From: Alkalimarinus sediminis
GTDB lineage: Bacteria; Pseudomonadota; Gammaproteobacteria; Pseudomonadales; Oleiphilaceae
NCBI RefSeq assembly: GCF_026427595.1
Contig: NZ_CP101527.1
Coordinates: 1,559,001 to 1,623,000 of the forward strand
DNA length: 64,000 nt
Direction: 5' to 3'
The position numbers and the translations under genes were made by a program. Positions 18,677 through 29,182 of this stretch are shown piece by piece. The stretch's first letter is position 1. Each line of letters starts with the position of its first letter. The notes beneath the pieces were generated by a model. The model ran no database searches. It was not told where the DNA came from and saw nothing but the letters and a program-made list of their open reading frames with translations.

Positions 18677-19258
18677 TTATTTGTACAGTAAGTTTAATGC
18701 AACTTTCTTAGCTTTAATTGCGGCCTGTTTATCCCTCATTAGGAAAGCACTATTAATCGCCCCTTCTTTTAATAAAATTAATGTATCGAGCATTAATTCC
18801 GCGCGTTTTTCATTGAGAATATTTGAGTTAAGGTGTTCAGCAAATATCTGTTTAATATTTATCTTATGTTGCTGGCACTGCTGATATATATCACAACCCT
18901 CGTCACTATATTCAGCCGCAGTGTTGATAAAAAAACATCCTCCAAAAGTGCCTAATTCAGGAACTCTATTATTAATCCAGTCATCCAAAGCCGTAAATAT
19001 GTTTTCAATAAACACGACGACCGAGTCGCTATCCTGGCATCGTTTCAACAACCACTGTGTATACCGTTTATCGCGTTCGACAACACACGCCACAATTAGA
19101 TCATCTTTACTGGCAAAGTATTTATACAGCGTTTTTTTGGCGATGCCGGATTGGGCTAAAACTTCATTAACCCCGACGGCATGTATGCCTAGTCGATAGA
19201 ATAAATCGAGTGCGGTATCAATAAGTGCTTCGCGTTTATTCATTAATTGTTGACTCAT
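18677..19258 (-). CDS. TetR/AcrR-family transcriptional regulator
   Basis: Residues about 8-55 form a TetR helix-turn-helix (ALIDTALDLFYRLGIHAVGVNEVLAQSGIAKKTLYKYFASKDDL is the pattern, given here in part), followed by a helical ligand domain, 193 residues in all. It is divergent from the Crp-like gene. Two 16-bp palindrome-like sites in the 190-bp gap resemble the TAGAC-type operators of NemR/AcuR-like TetR proteins, suggesting autoregulation. Confidence 0.88.
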   Translation of the reverse strand: MSQQLMNKREALIDTALDLFYRLGIHAVGVNEVLAQSGIAKKTLYKYFASKDDLIVACVVERDKRYTQWLLKRCQDSDSVVVFIENIFTALDDWINNRVPELGTFGGCFFINTAAEYSDEGCDIYQQCQQHKINIKQIFAEHLNSNILNEKRAELMLDTLILLKEGAINSAFLMRDKQAAIKAKKVALNLLYK

Positions 19259-19287
19259 AGAGGTAGATATAAACGGTGTGTTTGAAG

Positions 19288-19303
19288 TATACCAATCTGT
19301 CTA
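19288..19303. promoter_or_regulatory. Candidate TetR-type operator 1
   Basis: TATACCAATCTGTCTA matches the pattern of the site at 19318 (TAxAxC..TC.GTCTA) and is exactly 30 bp away from it, on the same helix face. Confidence 0.4.
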
Positions 19304-19317
19304 CTCACACTCAATAG

Positions 19318-19333
19318 TAGAACGATCGGTCTA
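19318..19333. promoter_or_regulatory. Candidate TetR-type operator 2
   Basis: TAGAACGATCGGTCTA is a near-perfect palindrome (ideal form TAGACCGATCGGTCTA) lying 60 bp upstream of the TetR gene start and 114 bp before the Crp-like gene. Confidence 0.5.
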
Positions 19334-19447
19334 CCATTGATCTTCAAGCTAATTAGCCCACACTTTACTGCTATTGGTTAGTGGGCGATAATTCACGCCC
19401 TACACGCCTGTCATACCGCAGGCGATCTTGGCAGCGCAGGGACATAC

Positions 19448-20041
19448 GTGAACCAACACTTTGAAAAAATGCGTACAACGCTAGAAGAACGTTTTCATGC
19501 TGAACTATCAAACTGGAGCGGTTTTACCGAGTTCTTTCATATTCAACAACTAAGTGAAAACGAACATTGGATTAAAGCCGGTCAGCCTTGTGAAGAGTTT
19601 TTCTATATTGCTGAAGGGTTGGTTCGTATTTACTATGTTGACCAAGAAGGTAACGAAGTTAATGAGGGATTCTACGAAGAAGGAATGCTGTTGGGGCCAA
19701 TTTCTAGCTTTGTTAGTGGAAGCCCCTGCCCTTACTATATTCAAACAATTGAACCAGTAACGCTACTGGTTGCCAATTATCCAAAATTTCATGACTATGC
19801 GTTAGATAAACCTGAAATACTTAATTTTGAAATCACCTTTATGCATAGCCTGTTTGTTAGCAATGCCAAGCGTGATGCCAAACGATTAATTTGTAATGGT
19901 GAGCAGCGTTATCGTTGGTTTTGTAAAGAGTATAACCACCTGTTAGATCGAATTCCTCAATACCACATTGCGTCATTTCTGGGCATGACACCCGTTAGCT
20001 TGTCTCGGTTAAAGAAAAACCAAAACAGAGAAGATAAATAG
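19448..20041 (+). CDS. Crp/Fnr-like regulator (cyclic-nucleotide-binding fold)
   Basis: Residues about 35-125 form a cNMP-binding-type beta-roll (IKAGQPCEEFFYIAEGLVRIYYVDQEGNEVNEGFYEEG). The C-terminus (IPQYHIASFLGMTPVSLSRLKK) is a short helix-turn-helix. GTG 19448 is the likely start because an AGGGA site precedes it by five bases. It is divergent from the TetR gene and may belong to its regulon. The ligand is unknown. Confidence 0.8.
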   Translation: MNQHFEKMRTTLEERFHAELSNWSGFTEFFHIQQLSENEHWIKAGQPCEEFFYIAEGLVRIYYVDQEGNEVNEGFYEEGMLLGPISSFVSGSPCPYYIQTIEPVTLLVANYPKFHDYALDKPEILNFEITFMHSLFVSNAKRDAKRLICNGEQRYRWFCKEYNHLLDRIPQYHIASFLGMTPVSLSRLKKNQNREDK

Positions 20042-20117
20042 AAAAGCGTAAGGGCTCATGTTGCAGTATGTTCCTGCGTGAGCGAGATTTGGGCTTTAGA
20101 AAGCTGTGGCACTCTGC

Positions 20118-20148
20118 AACAAACCTGAACTTTTTGCTCAGGCTTGTT
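20118..20148. terminator. Hairpin between convergent Crp-like gene and fadH
   Basis: AACAAACCTGA (20118-20128) pairs with TCAGGCTTGTT (20138-20148) with one G-U type pair and a 9-nt loop. Position between two gene ends suggests a shared terminator; no T-tract follows. Confidence 0.45.
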
Positions 20149-20230
20149 GAGCACCCCCCTACTTAAGTGCTCTCATCCCTGTGAAGCGATAGAGAACTTG
20201 AGATAGACTGGACCAATAATGAGTTCAAAT

Positions 20231-22303
<2,073 letters not shown>

Positions 22304-22465
22304 CTAAGACAGAACTGATTTAGTTTTGCTTTCTTTAGGTCAATTTTACCCCAAAGCACTTTTTGTATTTTCAATCATATTAGACGATAGAAAATCTGCC
22401 TGCCTTAACATTTGATAACCGCTCTTTTAAAAACGATAAACAGATTATTACTGCTCCCCCCCCCT

Positions 22466-24352
22466 TTAGGCCATCCCGAGATTGGAGAATCGATCTTCTA
22501 AATCGGTTAAGATTGAAGGGTCATCGATGGTTGAAGGGACTGAGTACTCCTCTCCGTCTGCAATCTGTCTAATCGTTTTACGTAAGATTTTACCTGACCT
22601 TGTTTTTGGTAGCCGTTCAACCACTATTGCACGCTGAAAACAGGCTAATGGACCGATTTTCTCACGCACCAACTTAATCAAATCTTTTTCAAGCTCTTCT
22701 TCATCAACTATTACGCCATCTTTAAGTAGCACCAAACCTAACGGTACTTGACCTTTAAGTTGGTCAGCAACACCAAAAACAGCACACTCAGCAACGGCTT
22801 CATGTGAACCTACCACTTCTTCCATTTCGCCGGTTGATAAGCGATGGCCCGCGACATTTATAACATCGTCAGTGCGCCCCATAATAAATAGATAACCCTC
22901 TTCATCAAAATACCCTCCATCTCCAGAAAGGTAGTAACCGTCAAAAATATTTAGATAAGCGTTTTTAAAGCGAGGCGTATCATTCCATACAGTCGGCAAG
23001 CACCCCGGTGGCATTGGCAGTTTGACCACAACACTACCTTGTTCATTTGGCTCCGCAGGCTCTCCTCGATCGTTAAGAATTTGAACATCAAATCCCACAG
23101 TAGGCATTGTTGCGGAACCTGGCTTAACAGGCATTAGTTCCTCTCCGACCGGGTTACAAGCTATTGCCCAACCTGTTTCTGTTTGCCACCAATGATCTAA
23201 TATAGGGAGTCTGGTTTTTTCTTTTAGCCACTCATACGTTGGTGGGTCTAACCTCTCGCCAGCTAAATAGAGTCGTTCAAGCTTGCTTAGGTCATAATGC
23301 TGCATCAGTTTTGCTTCAGGGTCTTCTTTTCGAATCGCTCTAAATGCCGTTGGTGCTGAAAACAGAATCTTAACACCATAGTCAGCGCAGACACGCCAAA
23401 AGGCCCCTGCATCTGGCGTATTAACGGGTTTCCCCTCATACAAGATCGTGGTACACCCAGTCAGTAACGGTGCATAAACGATATATGAGTGGCCTACAAC
23501 CCATCCCACATCTGATGCGGCCCAATAGACATCGCCAGGCTTAACACCATACACCCATTCCATGCTGTATCTCATAGCGACAGCATGACCTCCGTTATCC
23601 CTTACCACACCTTTTGGTTTGCCGGTTGTACCTGAGGTGTAGAGAATATAAAGTGGATCAGTGGCCAATACCGGAACCGGTTCTTTAGCTTTAGCGGTTG
23701 CGTTCAAAATGCTCCAGTCATGATCTCGATGCTCAATTAAGGAGCACTCTAACTCTGGACGCTGAACAATGACGCAGCTGTTGGGTTTGTGGCTAGCAAG
23801 GTCGATAGCCTGATCAAGCAGAGGTTTGTATGCAATGATCTTACTTACTTCGATACCACAAGAAGCAGATACGATAACCTTTGGCGTTGCATCATCAATT
23901 CTCACTGCTAACTCGCTGGCAGCGAAACCACCAAATACAACGGAGTGGATAGCACCTAAACGGGCGCAGGCCAACATGGCAATGACCGCCTCGGGTATCA
24001 TTGGCATGTACAAAACGACTCTATCACCCTTATCCACGCCTAACGATTCTAATGCGCCTGCAAAAACAGCCACTTTGTCTCTTAATTCGGCATAGGTATA
24101 TTTTTGAACTGTGTTGGTTACAGGGGAGTCATAGATCAGCGCCGTTTGTTTACCCCTGCCTTGCTCTAACTGATAATCAAGAGCCAGGTATGACGTATTG
24201 AGTTCCCCGTCTGGATACCAACAGTCCAACCCTTCTTTGTTTTTACTTAGAATTGTTTCTGGTTTCTTAAACCAGTGAATTAGCTCAGACTTTTCTTGCC
24301 AAAACGAAACTGGGTTACTAATTGAGTGCTGATAAGTGTCTCTGTACGACAT
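22466..24352 (-). CDS. prpE: Propionyl-CoA/acyl-CoA synthetase, PrpE type
   Basis: This AMP-forming enzyme activates short-chain acids to CoA esters. The AMP-binding motif YTSGTTGKPKGVVRD, the WWQTETGW motif, GRTDDVINVAGHRLST and the acylation-regulated C-terminal Lys in PKTRSGKILRK are intact. ATG 24352 (MSYRDTY) has a GGAG site seven bases upstream. At 628 residues it is closest to PrpE, but acetate cannot be excluded as substrate. It is near fadH and an acyl-CoA dehydrogenase, so this is a fatty-acid/propionate region; no prpBCD genes are present. Confidence 0.88.
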   Translation of the reverse strand: MSYRDTYQHSISNPVSFWQEKSELIHWFKKPETILSKNKEGLDCWYPDGELNTSYLALDYQLEQGRGKQTALIYDSPVTNTVQKYTYAELRDKVAVFAGALESLGVDKGDRVVLYMPMIPEAVIAMLACARLGAIHSVVFGGFAASELAVRIDDATPKVIVSASCGIEVSKIIAYKPLLDQAIDLASHKPNSCVIVQRPELECSLIEHRDHDWSILNATAKAKEPVPVLATDPLYILYTSGTTGKPKGVVRDNGGHAVAMRYSMEWVYGVKPGDVYWAASDVGWVVGHSYIVYAPLLTGCTTILYEGKPVNTPDAGAFWRVCADYGVKILFSAPTAFRAIRKEDPEAKLMQHYDLSKLERLYLAGERLDPPTYEWLKEKTRLPILDHWWQTETGWAIACNPVGEELMPVKPGSATMPTVGFDVQILNDRGEPAEPNEQGSVVVKLPMPPGCLPTVWNDTPRFKNAYLNIFDGYYLSGDGGYFDEEGYLFIMGRTDDVINVAGHRLSTGEMEEVVGSHEAVAECAVFGVADQLKGQVPLGLVLLKDGVIVDEEELEKDLIKLVREKIGPLACFQRAIVVERLPKTRSGKILRKTIRQIADGEEYSVPSTIDDPSILTDLEDRFSNLGMA

Positions 24353-24446
24353 GACTAAACTCCCATGTAATGTTGAAAGTTGTATACAATTACATGAAAG
24401 TTTAGAACACAAATTGATCAAGTTATCTAAGACAAAAGGCTAACAG

Positions 24447-25223
24447 TCAACCCGTGCGCAACGAGAGTATTCTGTCGATATCCATTGTTTCTGTATATCG
24501 GGCAAAATTCGGCTCCTTCGACTCTACCGCTATAATTGACATTCGATCTGCCAACTCATTGCCCTCAACCCCAACATGGCCATTAACATGTAACACTTTT
24601 ATACGACTCTTGAGCGTTTCGTATAGCGAGAACATTTTTTTAATAAGTTCCAGATTTTTAATCTCGCCGCCAGATTTTTTCCAACCTTTTTTCTGCCAAC
24701 TGGCAGCCCATTGAGTAATGCACTGAATTGAGTATTTAGAATCGCAGAAGATGGCGACGGTTCTGTTACTCTCTACCTCTTTTTTAGCCATTTTTAGCGC
24801 TTCAAATAACGCATTAAGTTCAGCGGTATTGTTAGTACCTCGGGGGTTGTACAACCCATACCACAACTCATCGAGAAGACCTTTACGATAAACAGCCACC
24901 CCTGAACCCGCTTCACCAGGGTTAGGTTCACAGCCTCCATCGGTAAAGATCTTGGTATCTACCGCTAACTTGTCTATTTCGCGCGCCGTGTAGGTTTTAA
25001 TCGTTTTACCTGTTTTTTTTGGCCCTGTAGTGGCACTGTTTTTACTATTACCAGGCACTGTTTTTGATGGGCCACTACCATAGGCAGCTTCTGCTTCTGC
25101 CAGAGTCTTGAAGGACTTATATCTAGCACCCGCAAATTTATCTATATGCTTTTTGCAGGCAGCCCAATCATTAAAAATACCGGTTTCTCTACCTTGCCAT
25201 ATCACGTAGTATTTTGATGCCAC
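24447..25223 (-). CDS. rnhA: Ribonuclease HI with N-terminal hybrid-binding domain
   Basis: The first 50 residues (YYVIWQGRETGIFNDWAACK ... AEAAYG) are the viroplasmin-like RNA-DNA hybrid-binding domain seen in eukaryote-type RNase H1. A linker leads to the catalytic domain (about 90-240) with Asp in FTDGGCEPN, Glu in NTAELNAL, Asp in CDSKYSIQC and the final NGHVGVEGNELAD. It removes RNA from hybrids in the cytoplasm. The protein is longer than the usual bacterial RnhA of about 155 residues because of this domain. Confidence 0.92.
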   Translation of the reverse strand: MASKYYVIWQGRETGIFNDWAACKKHIDKFAGARYKSFKTLAEAEAAYGSGPSKTVPGNSKNSATTGPKKTGKTIKTYTAREIDKLAVDTKIFTDGGCEPNPGEAGSGVAVYRKGLLDELWYGLYNPRGTNNTAELNALFEALKMAKKEVESNRTVAIFCDSKYSIQCITQWAASWQKKGWKKSGGEIKNLELIKKMFSLYETLKSRIKVLHVNGHVGVEGNELADRMSIIAVESKEPNFARYTETMDIDRILSLRTG

Positions 25224-25326
25224 AGTTCTTCCTTTGTAGAAACGCTAAAAAATCTCAGAGACATGCACAATCAAGATATAATCTTACTCTTAATTTGCTT
25301 CACTCACTGATATTGAACCATATTAT

Positions 25327-25629
25327 ATGAAAACTAACGCCACTAATGCTGTCGAAGAACCTATCACCTGCTCCAATTGCGAAGCCATCTGTTGTCGCAT
25401 GGAAGTTATGATCATAACCGACACAGGAGTACCCGACCGCTTTATCAAAACCGACAAATGGGGTGGTGAAACAATGAATCGTCTAGACGACGGTTGGTGC
25501 GCTGCACTAAATCGAAACACGATGATGTGTTCAATTTACGAAAGTAGACCGTTAATTTGTCGTGAGTTCGCTATGGGAGAAAGCGAGTGCATTGATGCAA
25601 GACACGACTACTTTAAGACTAAACCCTAA
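25327..25629 (+). CDS. YkgJ-family Cys-cluster (metal-chelating) protein
   Basis: The 100-residue protein has the zinc/iron-chelating cluster of the YkgJ family: CSNCEAICCRM near the N-terminus, CAALN and MCSIYESRPLICREFAMGESEC. Its function is unknown. Its stop overlaps the stop of the convergent cold-shock-domain gene by 4 bp. Confidence 0.85.
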   Translation: MKTNATNAVEEPITCSNCEAICCRMEVMIITDTGVPDRFIKTDKWGGETMNRLDDGWCAALNRNTMMCSIYESRPLICREFAMGESECIDARHDYFKTKP

Positions 25630-25907
25630 GTCATTACTCCAAAAGGGTTTTGTTTGGCGTTTCTGCCACCATTTTGTTGATTTTTCTGATGAGACAACTT
25701 GACGTTTTTCGCCACCAACTTTGATTTATCAACATAACAATCAAATTCAACAGTGACACCGACTCTTAGAAATTGACAGTTTAGTAAATCAGCTTTTCGA
25801 ACCATAATATCTGGGCCAGTGCCGTTATCTAAAAAACCATACTCCTTATCTCTAAACCATTTTTTTACTACTGTTTGCAAAATCGGATCTCCAACATTAT
25901 TTATCAA
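25626..25907 (-). CDS. Cold-shock-domain protein, divergent
   Basis: Residues about 13-72 fit a cold-shock fold (VKKWFRDKEYGFLDN ... DIMVRKADLL ... VEFDCYVDKSKLVAKNVKL). The aromatic RNA-binding motifs are altered (EYGFL and IMVRK instead of GFGFI and VFVH), and a polar Asn/Gln tail follows. It probably binds single-stranded nucleic acid, but is not a standard CspA. Confidence 0.75.
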   Translation of the reverse strand: MINNVGDPILQTVVKKWFRDKEYGFLDNGTGPDIMVRKADLLNCQFLRVGVTVEFDCYVDKSKLVAKNVKLSHQKNQQNGGRNAKQNPFGVMT

Positions 25908-25991
25908 TTAATTTATCTAAATGAACCTAAGATTAGCAGCGCTAATGACATGCTTAAGCGTACGGCCAGTTAACAATCTAGAGCAAGAAGA

Positions 25992-27944
25992 CTAAACCTT
26001 TTGTGGCTTTGCTCTCTTATGAGCCTTTTTCGTGGATTTACGCTTTGATTTAAATTGATTGGACTTAGTGTGCCTGAGCCCTTTTAATCCTATAGGAAGA
26101 TTACAGCTTGCGTAACCGACCAAGTCAAGTAAGGATTTTTGTAATGGTGACATAAAGTCGATGTAGTTTTGTTCTTTAAGGCTTATTTTATCAAGGGAGG
26201 ACTCCCATTGAGCGGTCATATCGGGAAGCGTCATAATCTCAGGCAAGCTGGCTATTAGTCCTCTGCCAATCTCAGTTGACCTAATTGTCTTACCCTCTCG
26301 CTTGAGAAACTGACGTTTAAAAAGCAGCTCAATAATATTGGCACGGGTTGCTTCTGTACCTAGCCCATCGGTCTCTTTTAAAACCTTTTTAATATCCGGA
26401 TCTGTAACAAAACGGCTAATTCCTGTCATCGCGGCTAACAGACTCGCGTCGTTAAATGGCGCAGGCGGTTGTGTTTGCTTATCTAACAACTCTCCTTTTT
26501 CACAGGTTAGCACTTGACCTACTGCTACATCGGGCAAGCTATTAGAGCTTTGCTTATTGTTTCCACTACCACTTGCGGTTTTAACCTTCTCTTTAAGTAA
26601 CGCTTTCCAACCTTTTGCGGTGGTATTACGTGCTTTGGTGATAAATGAACCGCCAGCTATCTCTAGCTCTACCACGCCATCGACATATTCCCAACTAGGG
26701 TAAAACTGCATCAGGTACTGTATCGCAATTAACTCATATACTTGGGTTTCGGCTCTTGAGAGCACCCCTTTATGATGTTGAGAAGTGGGAATGATAGCAT
26801 GGTGAGCGCCCACTTTTTTATCATCCCAAACACGGCTTTTTAGAGCAACGTTAGCACCTTCGCACTCGGTATTTAAACTAGCGTTTTGGCTGATCGCTTC
26901 GATAACACCCGACGCCTGGTGATAGTGCTCAGATGGCAAATACCGATTGTCTGAGCGAGGGTATGTAATAATCTTATGAGTTTCATACAGCGACTGACAG
27001 GTATCCAAGACTACTTTAGCACTCATGCCAAAGCGCTTAGCTGCATCGATCTGCAACGCGGACAAATTATAAGGTAAAGGAGAACCTTGCTTCTTCTTTT
27101 TATGCTCTACATGTTTTACGGTGGCGGGTTGACCATGAATTCTTCTAATGACATTTTCCGCCAACCCCTTATTCAGTACTCGACCTTCGGAATCACAATA
27201 GGGTAAACAAGCATCGCTTGGTTTCCACTTAGCGGTAAACAGTGGCTGCGTTGCCGATATAATATGTGCATTTACTTCGTAGTAGTTAACCGGTGTAAAA
27301 TTTTCAAGTTCAAGGTCACGCCTAACAACCAAGCCTAACAGAGGCGTTTGCACACGACCTATAGATACAACTCCCTTATAACCCACTTTCTGGCCTTGCA
27401 GTGTGTAAGCTCGCGTCATATTAATACCATATAACCAGTCCGCTCTCGACCGAGCTAATGCCGAAATAGAGAGCGCACTAAAGTCACTATTGGGCTTTAA
27501 GAGAGATAATGACTGTTTTACAGCAGAGGTATTTAAATCACTTATTAAACACCGTTGTACCCGTTGTTTTACATCTGAATTTACGCCAACATGGTTAATA
27601 ACCTCATCGACTAACAGTTGCCCCTCTCTGTCTGGGTCGCCACAATGAATGATCGTTCCTGCTTGCTTAATTAACTTTTTAACCGCAGTAAATTGCTTTC
27701 GAGTACCTGGTTTAGGCGTTAACTTCCATTCGCTTGGCACTATGGGTAAGTGTTCTAGCTGCCATTTTTTGTACACAGAGTCGTAGGCTTCAGGTTCTGA
27801 TTGCTCAAGGATATGGCCAATACACCATGTCACCACATCACCTCCACCAACTTTTATATATCCATCATGTTTTTGGTGGGGTTTTGGCAGCGCAGCGGCA
27901 ATCGCTCTGCCAAGACTAGGCTTTTCTGCAATATAGAGTTTCAT
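25992..27944 (-). CDS. topB: DNA topoisomerase III
   Basis: This type IA topoisomerase relaxes and decatenates DNA. It begins with the TOPRIM motif (LYIAEKPSLGRAIA), has CGDPDREGQLLVDE, and carries the active-site Tyr in ITYPRSDNRYLP. At 650 residues it is of TopB length, with a basic Lys-rich tail (about 625-650) and no zinc fingers, which sets it apart from TopA. Confidence 0.95.
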   Translation of the reverse strand: MKLYIAEKPSLGRAIAAALPKPHQKHDGYIKVGGGDVVTWCIGHILEQSEPEAYDSVYKKWQLEHLPIVPSEWKLTPKPGTRKQFTAVKKLIKQAGTIIHCGDPDREGQLLVDEVINHVGVNSDVKQRVQRCLISDLNTSAVKQSLSLLKPNSDFSALSISALARSRADWLYGINMTRAYTLQGQKVGYKGVVSIGRVQTPLLGLVVRRDLELENFTPVNYYEVNAHIISATQPLFTAKWKPSDACLPYCDSEGRVLNKGLAENVIRRIHGQPATVKHVEHKKKKQGSPLPYNLSALQIDAAKRFGMSAKVVLDTCQSLYETHKIITYPRSDNRYLPSEHYHQASGVIEAISQNASLNTECEGANVALKSRVWDDKKVGAHHAIIPTSQHHKGVLSRAETQVYELIAIQYLMQFYPSWEYVDGVVELEIAGGSFITKARNTTAKGWKALLKEKVKTASGSGNNKQSSNSLPDVAVGQVLTCEKGELLDKQTQPPAPFNDASLLAAMTGISRFVTDPDIKKVLKETDGLGTEATRANIIELLFKRQFLKREGKTIRSTEIGRGLIASLPEIMTLPDMTAQWESSLDKISLKEQNYIDFMSPLQKSLLDLVGYASCNLPIGLKGLRHTKSNQFKSKRKSTKKAHKRAKPQKV

Positions 27945-28079
27945 ATCAGGGCTGATTGACAGGTTGAGCGATGATTAGTTAAGTGGGTGACTTGCATTTC
28001 AGCTGCATCAGGTTTTCAGTATTAATACTGTATAGACTACTGGTTATAATAATTAAGGGCAATAGTAAATCATCTGAAA

Positions 28080-29051
28080 TTATGAGAACCGTGCTCTATA
28101 AATGCTAGGTGAAAGCCCCGTATGTTTTTTAAATAGTCGTATAAACGAGGAAACATCTTGATATCCAACCTGCTGAGTGATTGTTTCAATAGAGGTATGA
28201 GTCCCTCTTAGTAACTTTTTCGCTGCATCCACTCGGAGACACTGCAAGTAGTGCACAAGGCTATCCCCCGTTGCCTGTTTAAATCGCCTGATTAACGTAC
28301 GCTCGCTCATCGCTGTTTGGTCTGCAAGCTGAGCAACACAAGTGGGCTGATTAAAGTTTACATCTAGCCAGTCTTGCAAGGCCAAAATTACCGCGTCTTG
28401 GTGATAGCGCTTACCTGGAATACCACTATACGCAGCCTGACTGCTTTTGCTGATATCAACAACATTAGACTTAGCACTCGCCATCGCAACGTCATAACCA
28501 CAATAGCGTTCAATTAAAAACAGTGCCATATCTAGCCACGCCATCCCACCGCCTGAACAGAAAATAGAACCATCAGCCGTTATTAACTGATCGGGCTGTA
28601 AATCAACTCTTGGGTATCGCTCGCGAAATGCTTCGATAAACCCCCAGTGAGTTGTTGCTTGTTTACCGTTCAACAACCCTGTTTCAGCTAGCAAAAAAGC
28701 CCCGGTGCAATTGCTCGCAATATCCGCCCCCTTATTTGCTTGATCAATAATCCAAGGAATCAAACCGCTATTCCGCCGCAATGTTGTCTCTATATCACCC
28801 GCTATCGTCGGTATTAAGATTAGGTCAGTGTTTTTAATATCCTCGATCGACTTATGCGCAGCGATTTCTACACGGTGGGCGCATTTAACTGGCTGACCAT
28901 CTAGCGTTGCAATCTCCACTTGAAACTCAGAAGCCATTTCGTTGCCATGTATGTAGTTCCATGTAACACCTGCCGTGCTAAGCAGGTCAGAAACTCCAGT
29001 AATGGCAGAAGCAAACGCATAGTCAAACCCAAGTACGGTTACATGACGCAT
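28080..29051 (-). CDS. GlxA-type AraC-family regulator with DJ-1/PfpI domain
   Basis: Residues about 1-190 are a DJ-1/PfpI-like domain with the elbow Cys in SNCTGAFLLAETGLL and THWGF. Residues about 225-320 hold two AraC helix-turn-helix motifs (VAQLADQTAMSERTLIRRFKQ; ITQQVGYQDVSSFIRLFKK). A GGAG site five bases upstream supports ATG 29051. It is divergent from the acyl-CoA dehydrogenase gene and may control it. Confidence 0.88.
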   Translation of the reverse strand: MRHVTVLGFDYAFASAITGVSDLLSTAGVTWNYIHGNEMASEFQVEIATLDGQPVKCAHRVEIAAHKSIEDIKNTDLILIPTIAGDIETTLRRNSGLIPWIIDQANKGADIASNCTGAFLLAETGLLNGKQATTHWGFIEAFRERYPRVDLQPDQLITADGSIFCSGGGMAWLDMALFLIERYCGYDVAMASAKSNVVDISKSSQAAYSGIPGKRYHQDAVILALQDWLDVNFNQPTCVAQLADQTAMSERTLIRRFKQATGDSLVHYLQCLRVDAAKKLLRGTHTSIETITQQVGYQDVSSFIRLFKKHTGLSPSIYRARFS

Positions 29052-29182
29052 GATAACTCCAAGAACTAACGTTAGATGGCGATATTCGCATACTTTATGT
29101 CATAGTAGCCAGTTAATTTGGTGCATTTTCTATGAGATAGTGAGGTTAAGAACCTGCAATCAACTGACACCAAGGGTTAGCC

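Noticed and set aside
22448-22456. Run of nine C bases just after prpE as a possible phase-variation tract
   Set aside because: It lies downstream of the prpE stop and in no gene, so a length change would not switch a frame.
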